From Daphnia carinata (Eukaryota > Arthropoda > Branchiopoda > Diplostraca > Daphniidae), in assembly GCF_022539665.2 (NCBI RefSeq), contig NC_081335.1, forward strand, positions 9,150,449-9,214,448: a DNA stretch of 64,000 bases. The letters run 5' to 3'. The position numbers and the translations under genes are program-made. Within the stretch, counting starts at the first letter, position 1. Each line of letters begins with the position of its first letter. The notes below the pieces were generated by a model. That model did not search any database and was not told the DNA's origin. It saw only the letters and a list, made by a program, of their open reading frames with translations. Shown here piece by piece: positions 9,776-19,509 of the stretch.

Positions 9776-10240
9776 GATTGGAGTTTAATCGAGAATGTCT
9801 GGGCAAACGGAAGCCAATGGAATAGCACCATAGACTTGGACGCTACCAACGACACCGACGAAACGGCTAGTCTCCCAGACGACCGCTCCCCGTCGGAGAA
9901 GATAGGCCAGGGCCTCTCAGACGACGAACTCGATAGTTTCGTTAACCCCAGCAACCTTAACCACGTAACCCACGACGCAGCCGGCAACCCAGACTGGAAC
10001 AAGGTCTTGGCACTGGAGCAGTACATAGGCCACCTCAAGGACTGCTCCGGCGACCGGGAGTGGACGCCGTACGGCCTCCCTACAATGGAATGGCCGCCCA
10101 CCGGCAACATAACGAAGAAATAGAAGGCGTTGGCGGATGAAACCAACGATCACAACAAACTACGAGCAACCGGCCAAGGATGGCTCCCCACCAAAAGGGA
10201 GATAGTTCTATTGATTTATTTTGCAATTCAATAATGTAAT
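9776..10240 (+). pseudogene. Unrecognised gene copy 2 of the tandem pair, 5'-truncated
   Basis: The copy begins inside the shared coding sequence (DWSLIENVWANGSQWNS) and lacks the first dozen codons. It reads on through DATNDTDETASLPDD, SEKIGQGLSDDELDSFVNP and DREWTPYGLPTMEWPP to a TAG near 10120. Homology to copy 1 continues past this stop through ETNDHNKL and LPTKREIVLL. The stop is therefore probably a mutation. The nucleotide match to copy 1 is high over about 450 bp. Confidence 0.45.
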
Positions 10241-10301
10241 TAGTGCACATAACGAACTCCTACTTCGTGTGTATTCCTTTTTCAAAAACAAACTTCTTTT
10301 G

Positions 10302-10333
10302 GATTGCGGGACATCTGGTATGACGGGGAGCGA
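10302..10333 (+). promoter_or_regulatory. Degenerate pre-LTR hairpin half and polypurine tract
   Basis: GATTGCG-GGA at 10302-10311 matches the 5' half and loop of the hairpin found before the 3' LTRs of other elements here. The 3' half (CATCTGG) no longer pairs. It is followed by the purine run ACGGGGAGCGA and then TGTAACG at 10334, which fits the start of an LTR. Confidence 0.5.
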
Positions 10334-10705
10334 TGTAACGAATCGTCTAGCGAAGCCCCTTCTTACCTTCTTTCTCAAATAGACTAGAATCTTATACCTG
10401 TAGCCCCTTGTTACTCAGACCCTTCATTTAATAACCTAGTTTTAAAAACTCCCTTAAGAATATAAAAATAACGAAGACATGTCTGGGCACGCTGGCTAAA
10501 AATAGATTTATTTCGGTTGGTTTGAGATTGCCCGAAATGGCCCAAAGTCGCCCGACCAATTTTTAACTATCGTCCAAATTTGTCCGATACCGCCCGAATT
10601 TGCCGCCTATACCTCTCCATTGCGCCCAAAACCGCCCGATACTGGCCGATATTGCCTCCCTATCCTTTAACACTCTCCCGTATGGCTCTTACGGTCGATG
10701 GCTAA

Positions 10706-10905
10706 TGTAACGAGCCCAAAGGCTATCCGAAGACAGCCACACCCTTTACATCCCTCAAGCGTTTCACAAGTGAAAGTGAACGTATCCCCTCCCATTTTAC
10801 CTTCAATGTGTGTTAGTTAGTAGTATAAATACAGCATGTTTGTACTTTGTTAAATCGGGATTGTTACGACAATATACTGTAATGCACGAGGTTCGAAACT
10901 TTACA
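10706..10905 (+). mobile_element. Solo LTR, family B, with 4-bp target duplication
   Basis: A 200-bp unit starts TGTAACGAGCCCAAAGG and ends GAAACTTTACA. It closely matches the LTR at 59337-59538, where a primer site and gag follow. The tetranucleotide CTAA lies on both sides (10702-10705 and 10906-10909). TATAAATAC at about 10826 is a likely TATA box. No internal element sequence adjoins, so this is an LTR left by recombination between the two LTRs of an older insertion. Confidence 0.9.
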
Positions 10906-11158
10906 CTAACATATAAGAAGCCATCGACAACTCGCAATAGTTAGTCGACCCTTGAAGAACTATCTCGTGTAGACCTTCAGCTTCTTTCCGAGCCGCTACC
11001 TCATCCTCTCCAGCTGAAGCGTAAGTCTTCCTCTTAGTAATATTCGCTACTTCTCTTAGCTATCCCTTAGTGGTGTAAGCCCAAGTAAATTGATACGTAA
11101 TTGCAGGCCTTTGCCTCCGATCTGTTCGATCTATTGACTACTTGTGGTCTCTTAATAC

Positions 11159-11406
11159 TGTCGCGACTATCGAACCGGACGCGCTCCAATTCCAGTCGTC
11201 CGCCCCACATCCGCCGGGATTTATCGTCGTTACATGAGATAGGTGTGACCGGACGGTCACCGGATCCCATCCGGCGGGACTTGACCCATCGACTGTGTTG
11301 TGGGCGGCTGGCGGGCACAATTCTAGTTAGTCTTTTGGACACTGTGGTAGCGTGTAGACCTTGAATACACTCCTTGACTCTGAGCTTTTAAGGCGAGTAC
11401 GCGACA
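11159..11406 (+). repeat. A2 5' LTR
   Basis: The 248-bp LTR has perfect 7-bp terminal inverted repeats TGTCGCG/CGCGACA and is identical by eye to the 3' copy at 18708-18955. AGCTTTTAAGG near 11385 may serve as a TATA-like element. No clear poly(A) signal stands out. Confidence 0.95.
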
Positions 11407-11408
11407 AA

Positions 11409-11427
11409 TGGTGGAGATGCAGGTCCT
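11409..11427 (+). promoter_or_regulatory. A2 candidate primer-binding site
   Basis: TGGTGGAGATGCAGG starts two bases after the LTR, the place and the TGG start expected for the tRNA primer-binding site of minus-strand DNA synthesis. I could not assign it to a particular tRNA. Confidence 0.5.
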
Positions 11428-11503
11428 TTAGAGGTGTTTCTTTGAAGGGTAACGAGTGCGTACTTTTCCTTTTGAGCTCCGGCGTTTTTTCTTTTTGGTG
11501 TTG

Positions 11504-12757
11504 ATGTCCAGTGGAAGGGGTGGACAGGCTACAGTGCGGTGTCGTTTGGGCAGTCGACGTTTGCGAGGGCTGCCGCCACTTGCGGAAAACGTAGCGGGTG
11601 GGTCGATGGACTCCTGTGATTGGGACAATTCGCAGACGGAAGTCGAAAGTCGCCAGGTGGGTCGTGGGCGCGGTCGCTTGCATGACAGCGGGTTAGGCGC
11701 GGACATTTCGCACGTCGCGGGAGAGGTACGTGACGCGGATAGTGTGTTGGGAGTGTCGGCTTTCGGTTCGCCGGGACGGGACGACGAGCCGGGGGACGGA
11801 GACGGTGACCTTGAGGGTCCGGCTGACAACGTTCTCCCTTCGCCGGACCAGCCGGCGCTGGACATTCCAGAGGAGCTGCACCTACGCGCCCCCGAGATGG
11901 CGGTGGCACGGCCGCAGCTGCAGTTCAGGGCCCCGCCCGTTTTCACGGGCAAGTAAGGGGACGATGTGATTGACTGGCTTTCGCGATACGAGGCAGCGGG
12001 GAACATTAACCGCTGGTCGGATGACGACTTACGAATCAACTTGGAGATGTATCTGGAAGACACAGCCAGGAACTGGTTCCTGTGCCTCGACAATAGGCCT
12101 ACAACCTGGCGTGACGAGGCACCCCGGGCTGGGCATCTAGGACAAGCCGCTCCGGGGTTGAGGACCCTTTTTTTGAGGGCATTCCTGAATGGCAGCCAGG
12201 CCATCTTTCAGGAAAACAGGTTACGCAGGCGTATACAGCAGTTCGATGAGTCGCCCATCGATTACTTCTATGACGTCCTGAAATTATGCAGAACGGTGGA
12301 TCCGGATATGACAGAAGCGGCGAAAGTCGAGCATTTCTATCGTGGTTTGAAACCAATTATAGTTGAGCGAATTTGTCCTTTCAATCCTAGGACCAGCGCG
12401 GAGTTTTTGGAATGCCTGCGGCGACAGGAGGAAGCAAAGGTGCGCACCTATCGTAGCGATCGAGCAGCTTCCCCCTTGCCAGCGGTGGATCGTGGCGTGC
12501 CGCTTGCCGCCTTGACTCCTGCCGGAGATACGAACCGTGAGCTCTTACAGGCCATACGCGATCTGCACGACCAGGTGGCTAAGCTCACCATGCAACAGCA
12601 GTCCCGTGGGAGGAGACCAGCCACGCAGAGTCGCCCGAGCGGTCGCACGCCGGACGGGCGTACGATCTGCTACCAATGTGAGCAGCCGGGGCATATCGCT
12701 AGGAACTGTCCCAGCAGGCAGGGTCGGGATCAGACCGATGCACGACCGGATCAGTAG
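11504..12757 (+). pseudogene. A2 gag with an in-frame stop
   Basis: ATG 11504 opens a glycine and arginine-rich N-terminus. The conserved entry to the capsid (PPVFTGK) ends in TAA at 11954-11956, and the same frame continues with GDDVIDWLSRYEAAG. The capsid includes YFYDVLKLCRTVDPDM and FYRGLKPIIVERI. One zinc knuckle (CYQCEQPGHIARNC) lies near 12670-12710. The frame ends at TAG 12755-12757. The TAA replaces a residue in a well conserved motif, so it is best read as a nonsense mutation. It would remove capsid and nucleocapsid. Confidence 0.9.
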
Positions 12758-13609
12758 ACTGCCAGAGAGCCCGCTCAGGTGCAATTTGCCCCGGTTCGGG
12801 CCCTGACCACGCGCATGGACGAAAACTTGGGAGTCAGCGGTTCGACGTCAACCGTTCAGATGCTGTGTATCCCTACCGCAGGAACGATGTTCACTAAGCG
12901 TATGGTGTGCCACGGCGAGCCGGTCGACGCCGTAATTGACACTGGGGCTGCCGTCACTGTCGTCTCCCCGCGATTGGCGGCCAGCCTTCTCTGCGTCGTG
13001 GTCCCATGGCATGGTCCACGAGTTCTGCTCGCCAACGGTACGGAAGCGGTGAATTTGGGCGCAACTTACCTGGAGGTCAGCGATGGAGCGCTGACGGCGA
13101 GGGGAACCGCCGTTGTCCTGGAAATGAAGGGAATGGAGCTCCTGCTTGGGAACGACTTCCTCCAACAATTCGAAAGTCTGAGGGTCCAGTATCGGCAGGA
13201 CCAGGAGCCCCTCATCAGCTTAGGTGAGCTTCCACTGAGGGCAATCACGCTGGAGAGCGAGTCCCTCGGGCAGCGAGTGGTCAGGGTGAAGGAAGAATCC
13301 TGCGTCCCGGCTCGCTCGACTACGGAGGTGGAAGTTACGGCAGAGGGAGGGCCCTACGAGCAATGGCTGTTGGAACCGGCGGAGAAACTGTTGAGCACCC
13401 GGGGGATGGCGGTTAATCCAGTAATCTTGCGCAATTCGGCCCAGATGTTGGTGCCCGTAACGAACTATACGCCGAAGGAAGCCTGGCTTTCCCCTGGCAC
13501 GGCGCTGGGCGAGCTAGTGGAGATCGAGGAAACCACGAGCCGTCGGAGGAGCCGAGAGCCCACACGGGAGAAGCCAGGAACGACGTTCTTAATTTTGCCG
13601 ACCGCATAA
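12758..13609 (+). CDS. A2 aspartic protease and linker
   Basis: This frame is in phase with gag across the TAG at 12755-12757. It contains the retropepsin motif AVIDTGAAVTVVSP and the later MELLLGNDFLQQF segment. A linker follows that corresponds to 2144-1900 of element A1. In A1 gag and protease form one frame. The TAG is therefore either a mutation or a readthrough site that sets the Gag to Gag-Pol ratio, as known for some retroviruses. The frame closes at TAA 13607. Confidence 0.85.
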   Translation, partial: TAREPAQVQFAPVRALTTRMDENLGVSGSTSTVQMLCIPTAGTMFTKRMVCHGEPVDAVIDTGAAVTVVSPRLAASLLCVVVPWHGPRVLLANGTEAVNLGATYLEVSDGALTARGTAVVLEMKGMELLLGNDFLQQFESLRVQYRQDQEPLISLGELPLRAITLESESLGQRVVRVKEESCVPARSTTEVEVTAEGGPYEQWLLEPAEKLLSTRGMAVNPVILRNSAQMLVPVTNYTPKEAWLSPGTALGELVEIEETTSRRRSREPTREKPGTTFLILPTA

Positions 13610-15957
13610 ACCCAGAGTTAGAGTCAGATAAACGTGAGAATCTGATTGCGATCCTGCTGGAACATCGACATTGTTTCGCCAATACTTCGCTGGAGCTGGG
13701 GCGTTACAAGGCCGTACAACACGCCATTCCCGTAGAGACGCAGGTTCCGCTTCACCAACCGCCCTACAAGAGTGCCTGGAAAGAGCGGGAACTAATTCAA
13801 CGGCAAGTGGATGAGATGTTGGCTCAGGGAATCATAGAGCCTTCCGACAGCCCCTGGTCTTCGCCCGTGGTGCTGGTCAAAAAGAAATGCGGAGGTTGGC
13901 GTTTCTGCGTCGACTACCGTAGGTTGAACCACGTCACTGTGAAGGACGTGTACCCTCTACCTCGGATTGATGACGCTTTGAGCCGTTTGACCGGTTCCCA
14001 GTTCTTTTCCAGCATGGATCTCCAGTCCGGTTACCACCAGATCGAGCTTAAGCCGGAGGATCGCCCGAAGAGTGCATTCGTCACTGCGGATGGGCTGTGG
14101 CAGTTTAAGGTCATGCCTTTCGGCCTAACTTCCGCGCCCGCTACGTTCCAGAGAGCCATGGATTTTACCTTGGCTCAGCTCAAATGGCACTCCTGCTTGG
14201 TGTATCTCGATGATGTCGTGGTGTACGCCCAAACCTTTGAAGAGCATGGCAAGAGACTCAGCCTGGTGTTGGAGCATTTTGGAGCGGCTGGTCTCAAGAT
14301 TAAACTGAGTAAATGTCGATTTGGAGAGTACCAGTTAAAGGTGCTGGGTCATGTGGTGAGTGCGACGGGTATCGCACCCGACCCCGACAAAATATTGGCA
14401 GTACAGCAATTTCCAGCACCGGACGAGACCCATACGGTATCCCAAAAAATTAAAGCAGTACAATCTTTTCTAGGCCTCTGCTCTTATTATAGGCGACATG
14501 TCCCACAGTTTGCTAAACTAGCGTACCCGCTCAGTGAGCTCACCAAAAGTACCAAGGTTTTCATCTGGGGACCAGAGCAACGTGAAAGTTTTGAGGCTCT
14601 CAAGAAAGCCCTGCAAGAGGCAGCCACGTTAGCCCAGCCAAATTTCGATTTACCGATGGAACTGCATCCGGACGCTTGTGGTTATGGCATCGGATGCGCT
14701 CTCATCCAACGAGAGGACGGCATCGAAAGGCCGCTGGGTTATGCTAGCCGTCTACTCAGCCGCAGTGAGCAGAATTATTCAATAACTGAGAAGGAATGCC
14801 TTGCTCTGGTATGGGCACTGAAAAAGTTCCGTACCCTTATTTGGGGCACGAAAGTTCGCGTGTTGACGGACCATCAAGCCCTTTGCTGGCTGATGAGCAA
14901 GCGCGACCTGGCCGGTCGGCTTGCGCGTTGGAGCTTGTCCCTCCAAGAATTTGATTTGGAGGTTGTTTATCGGAGCGGGCGGCTCCACCAGGATGCAGAC
15001 TGCCTGTCGAGATTCCCGGTTGATAGACCCCAGCAGGAAGAAGAGGATGACCGGTGCTTGATGCTGGCCCAGATCGACGTTGATCCCGTACCGGGTCTGG
15101 ATTGGCGGCAAGAACAAGAGTCTTTCCATCCGTTTGCTAAACACATTGAAGCGTTGGAGAAGGGGCTGAAGGCCCCCAAGGCCTACTGCCTGGACCATCG
15201 CGTACTGTATCGTCGAGTATGGCTGGACGGAAGACCACAGCTCCGCTTGTGTGTTCCCCCCTCGATGAGACGCCAAATTCTAACCGACTACCATGATAGC
15301 ACGATATCGGGTCACCTAGGAGTCAGCCGTACGCTTGCCAGGATCAAGCGACGTTTCTATTGGCCGAAGATGGCAGAACATGTGTGGGCCTACGTACGTT
15401 CGTGCTCAAGCTGCCAATCCCGGAAAGGGATAGCTGATAAGCCTGCTGGGTTCCTCCAGTCCATGAGGTCGTCTCGACCTTTCCAACGGGTCGGCATCGA
15501 CCTGCTAGGGCCCTTCCCATTGTCCAAGGCGGGCAATCGACAAATCATCGTGGCGGTAGATTACTTCACCAAGTGGGTGGAGACTCGGGCAATGCCTACT
15601 GGTACCGCCCCTGACGTAGCGGGCTTCTTCGTGGAACAAATTTGTTTGCGACATGGGTCCCCCGAAACCATTGTCACGGACCGTGGCCGATGCTTCATTG
15701 CCGAATTGTTTCAAGAGGTCACCCGTCTGCTGAGCACGAACCACAAGACAACATCCGCGTTCCACCCGAGCGCCAACGGACAGGTGGAGAGGATGAATCA
15801 TGTCCTAGCGGACATGCTGTCCATGTATGTTAGCAGCGACCACCGTGATTGGGACGAAGTCTTGCCGTATGTTTGCTTCGCCTACAACACCTGCGACGGG
15901 TTTCAGCCCGTTCTTCCTCATGTACGGGAGGGAGCCATTGCTCCCGTCGGACCTTAA
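13610..15957 (+). pseudogene. A2 pol: RT, RNase H and integrase
   Basis: The frame is -1 relative to protease and open from before 13600. RT motifs are FCVDYRRLN, STMD-like SSMDLQSGYHQ, FGLTSAPATFQ and YLDD (about 14203). RNase H shows HPDACGYGIG, YSITEKECLALVWA and TDHQAL. Integrase has the HHCC region (15290-15430) and all three catalytic acidic residues, in VGIDLLGPF, IVTDRGRCF and ANGQVERMN. One extra base near 15890-15900 throws the frame off just after the core, and it ends at 15957. The overlapping frame from 15827 supplies the integrase C-terminus. Confidence 0.93.
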
Positions 15958-18415
15958 CCTTGGGATTGGTGGCATTATCACTAGTGAGAGTGACGCTGAC
16001 TCCCCAGTTGAATATGTGACGCAGCTTCGCGAGCGCTTAGTACACGCCCACGCCACCGTGCAAATGCGACTTGAGGAAGTGCATCGGAAACAGAAGGCGG
16101 CCTTCGATGCCAAACGCCGCGATGCTAGTTTCCAACCAGATACGCTCGTCTTAGTCTATAAGCCGATACGCAAGGTGGGCCACGCCGAAAAGCTTTTCCA
16201 CCGCTGGTTGGGACCCTATCGCATGGTGAGACAGACCACTCCGGTGAACTACGAGGTTCGGTTACCCAATGGACGGAAAACGGACATAGTTCACGTCAGC
16301 CGGATGAAACCGTTCCACGCACCGGATGATAGTTGGGAAGAACAAGAGGAACCCCTCTCTGAAGCACCAGATACTACAGGTATATCTCCGCGGGGAATCC
16401 TGGGTGGGTTGCAGGTGCCGAGCCCACCGAAAATCGGTACCCCGTCCGGGCCAGCGGAACCGGAACCGGCAGTCTTGGCCGAGACCGAGAGCCCCCTACC
16501 ACCCGAAGACGACGGGGGCCAGAAAAATCAACGCCCACTACGCGACAGGCGGCCTCCGTTGCGCTACGGGCTAGCTCTGTTGGCCCAATTGTTCCTTCTG
16601 TTAACAGCGACCGGTGAACCGCCCGCTTCCGATCTAGTAGTCCGCGGTAGCGTCGCATTCCTCGAGAAGGGGCAAGTGGCCTTCAGCGAGTCCACATGGA
16701 CCATTGTGACCGAGTTGGCGACTAGACCCGCGCTATCTATGCTGGAACGTCTCGAATCCTGGCTGCGTGACTTAAAGCCTTATGTCGGGGAAGACAAATT
16801 CCAAATCATGACTCAGGAATACATCAAAGCCCGGAAGCAGCGAGCCGCGGACCGCCTATTGAAGACGAAGGAACGGCTCACCCCGATAGTGGTAGCTCCG
16901 ACGCGCGCCCACCGTCGGGTGCGAGGGGTGATTGATGGAGGAGGCGACTTGTTAAAATGGATGTTCGGCACCGCCACCGAGAAGGATGTACTTCACCTTA
17001 GCCAGACCGTATCCCGGACGTTGGAGCAGAATAAGGAGATAGCCCATCTTGTGGAGCACCAGGCAACGGTGGTCAACGCCACCCTGTGGGAACTACAGTC
17101 ACACGCGGAAATATTGCGTGGTTTGCTGACCGAAGACAATAATCTGTCTACTTCTCTCCGACATTTACAGGCCCAAGTTTTACGCACACAGGTTGCGGAT
17201 GCAGAGAGGTGGGTGACATGGCTCGCGGTCGACCGAGCCTTTGAAACAGTGGAACAAGGCCTAACATGGTTGGAGGACTTTGCCACCGATGTGGAGGCAG
17301 GTTTGAGCGCCGTGGCTGGGGGACACTTTCCCGCCAGATTGTTCCCGCCGAAGCAAGTCAAGACAGTTTTGGAATCAATTCATCGACAACTGCCTCCTGG
17401 TTGGGACCTCATGACCGGTTCCGGGCTCGGGGATACCTGGACCTTGTACAGGGACGCTAAAGTGAGGTTACGAGTAGCAGAGGGTGTCATCCGGATCCTC
17501 ATAGACCTTCCCCTAGTGGATCGGAACCACCTGTTCCACCTGTATCGGATCGTCAATTTACCTGAAGCGATAGAAAACGGCAGAGCCGGCAGGCAATTGG
17601 AGCTACCGGAGACTATCGCTCTAGCCCCCGACCTGCAGGTCTTCGTGGAATTGACACCAGGAGAGACCTCTCATTGTGGGGGCGAAGTTCCTATATGCCG
17701 CTTTTACACTGGGTTGTTACGGAAGACTACAAGACCCTCTTGCGCTTTCGCACTTTGGAGAGATGACACACGGGAGGTGGAGCGATGGTGTCATCAGCAG
17801 CTAACCACTTGGGAGGGATCCCGCACTGCGTATCTCGGACGACGACGTTGGATGATTTCCGCTACCAAGAGCCAAAAAATTGTCGTGTCATGTCCAACTG
17901 GGTTCTCGGGACCTCCTCGACAGACGCTAAAGTTGAACCCGGTAGATGTTTTCCAGCTGCCGCCAGCCTGTACCGCGCATTCGGACGAGTGGATCTTTCC
18001 GGCGAGTGCGGAGGGAGGAACCACGCTCGAGGCGACGCCTGTAGACGCCCCCGACCTATATTCGCCGACAGCCCGGCCACGGAAGACAGAGATCACGGTA
18101 GCACCCGCACCACCTACACGGGACCCTACCGAGCTGTTCGTAGACCCCAAGACGCGTGAAGAGGCCCAGCGGAACTTGAAGGAGGTCCAGGATTTGCTGC
18201 GGACAATGGACGAGACCCCGGTATCAGAATTCTCCGGTTACAATTGGGTCGCGTCCCTTATCAACACGATCGTCCCGACGTTGGCGGTGGTCGCGTGGTT
18301 ACACCTTCGGGTCCGGCAACTGGAGGCCCGTCTCGCCCAGCACGAGTCTTTGGAGGATGCCGAACGTGACGAGTCGCCAGCGGTAGAAGGAGCAGTTGGG
18401 GGAGCTCCCTCATGA
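15895..18415 (+). CDS. A2 integrase C-terminus fused in frame to an env-like fusion glycoprotein
   Basis: One open frame starts with the integrase C-terminal GPY/F module (WLGPYRMV, about 16205) and a proline/acid-rich linker. It passes without a stop into an envelope-like protein with a hydrophobic signal-like segment (LALLAQLFLLL, about 16565-16610). A dibasic furin-like site AHRRVR is at about 16907, followed by a glycine-rich hydrophobic segment ending KWMFGTAT. Then come a heptad-like helical region, a cysteine-bearing domain and one membrane span near 18240-18305. This layout is that of the baculovirus F/errantivirus Env superfamily, by pattern and not by search. How Env would be made (splicing, cleavage) is not visible. 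Confidence 0.8.
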
Positions 18416-18424
18416 GTGTATCGT

Positions 18425-18600
18425 ACTTAACGCTCTTTACGCGTTTTCTTTTTTTTGTCCCTTTCTTCTCTTCTTTTTCTTTTTTTTCTTTGATTGGTGG
18501 TTGTTTTTTTTTGTTTGTTTTCTCTTTTGTTTTATCTCGTTTGTGTTTTGTTTTGTTTTTTTTGTGGGTTTTAATTTCTTTTTCCCCGTAGCTATGCCTG
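18425..18600 (+). other. T-rich 3' untranslated stretch of A2
   Basis: About 170 bp of pyrimidine-rich, mostly T sequence lies between the env stop at 18413-18415 and the pre-LTR hairpin. It has no coding potential. It could serve in transcript structure or be simple low-complexity DNA. Confidence 0.6.
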
Positions 18601-18671
18601 TTCTGTTATCGTTTACTTGGTATCTGTAGCTGTTAGCCTGTCTGTTCTTGGTCGCGTCGGCCGCTCGCGGT

Positions 18672-18707
18672 CCTACTCGGGACGAGTAGGGCTTGAAGAG
18701 GGGGATC
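18672..18707 (+). promoter_or_regulatory. A2 pre-LTR hairpin and polypurine tract
   Basis: CCTACTCG (18672-18679), loop GGA, CGAGTAGG (18683-18690) is a perfect 8-bp stem. Seventeen bases later the 3' LTR begins, after the purine run GAAGAGGGGGA that would prime plus-strand DNA synthesis. The same hairpin geometry occurs before three other LTRs in the window. Confidence 0.85.
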
Positions 18708-18955
18708 TGTCGCGACTATCGAACCGGACGCGCTCCAATTCCAGTCGTCCGCCCCACATCCGCCGGGATTTATCGTCGTTACATGAGATAGGTGTGACCG
18801 GACGGTCACCGGATCCCATCCGGCGGGACTTGACCCATCGACTGTGTTGTGGGCGGCTGGCGGGCACAATTCTAGTTAGTCTTTTGGACACTGTGGTAGC
18901 GTGTAGACCTTGAATACACTCCTTGACTCTGAGCTTTTAAGGCGAGTACGCGACA
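18708..18955 (+). repeat. A2 3' LTR
   Basis: Identical by eye to the 5' LTR at 11159-11406, with the target duplication ATAC immediately after it. Confidence 0.95.
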
Positions 18956-19322
18956 ATACACATATTCTATCGTACACGTATTGTCTTACGCTTATTTGTA
19001 CACGACATTGTGAGTAGCAGCGCCGCGTTTAGTTTTATTTCTCCGTATCGGAGGCAACATGACAACGTCGTGCTCTCCTTTACACATGGCTCCCATGTAA
19101 GTATCCTCAAGCTCTTATTCTTCCTAACTTTCTACCCGTCGTTCTTTTCATATCCGGGCAGCCGACGTGACTGGCTGACGGATCCTAACCCATTTAATTA
19201 TGTACCACGCACCAAAAGCTGACCAGAATACTAGGTTAAGAAATGAACCTGACCGTTGTCAGTATTGTTGTGTGTTGTAATCCCCCAGTCGCGTCAGACG
19301 TGACGGAGTCTTGATTATTGCA

Positions 19323-19400
19323 CTAGTCATACTGGGATCGAACCTCAGAACTGTCATTGAGCTATTAGCGACTGAGTAACGTTTAGCGTAAGACTTAAGA
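19323..19400 (-). mobile_element. tRNA-related SINE fragment
   Basis: Minus-strand sequence TAATAGCTCAATG...GAGGTTCGATCCCAGTATGACTAG shows an A-box-like and a B-box (GGTTCGATCCC) spaced as in a tRNA. It shares its end with the sequence at 45507-45590 (CCCAGTATGACTAG). It is not a foldable intact tRNA gene. It abuts the LTR end at 19322. Confidence 0.5.
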
Positions 19401-19509
19401 GAAAAACACCCTTTTAGCCCCACCAAGCGCGCCCTTTTTTACCCGCTCGTATTTCGCATTCCTTTTTTTTTCTTAATCGCCCTATCCGTGTCCGCCCTTG
19501 TTGGACTTA

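Larger units (their letters stand above)
11155..18959 (+). mobile_element. Complete Ty3/gypsy element A2 with env-like gene
   Basis: The element spans 11159-18955 (7797 bp). It has two 248-bp LTRs (TGTCGCG...CGCGACA) that look identical base for base, and the target duplication ATAC at 11155-11158 and 18956-18959. The order is LTR, gag, protease, RT, RNase H, integrase, env-like region, hairpin, polypurine tract, LTR. Identical LTRs mean a very recent insertion. Even so, the coding part has two in-frame stops (11954, 12755) and two frame changes (about 13590 and 15895). It may have been mobilised in trans by an intact relative, or some breaks may be recoding sites or sequence errors. Confidence 0.95.
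10334..19322 (+). mobile_element. Old C-type LTR split by two nested insertions (probable)
   Basis: TG at 10334 follows a purine tract. CA at 19322 ends a stretch (19060-19322) that is the reverse complement of the last 265 bp of the LTRs at 29266-30137 and 45878-46740, including the GATTATTGCA end. Removing the solo LTR (10706-10905) and the complete element (11159-18955), each with its own target duplication, leaves about 985 bp. That is near the 865-bp length of family C LTRs. The 5' two thirds do not visibly match family C, so this may be a related but distinct LTR. Confidence 0.45.

Noticed and set aside
10120-10153. Minus-strand ORFs across 9580-10153 as genes
   Set aside because: They are shadows of the better supported plus-strand tandem gene copies.
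13580-13600. AATTTTG as a programmed -1 slippery site, since a similar word lies at the B1 frame change (60233)
   Set aside because: The word does not fit the usual X-XXY-YYZ pairing, and in A2 the -1 frame is open far upstream, so the shift point is not fixed to it.
13807-13809. GTG as translation start of A2 pol
   Set aside because: The frame is open well upstream and pol is expected as a Gag-Pol fusion, so no separate start is needed.
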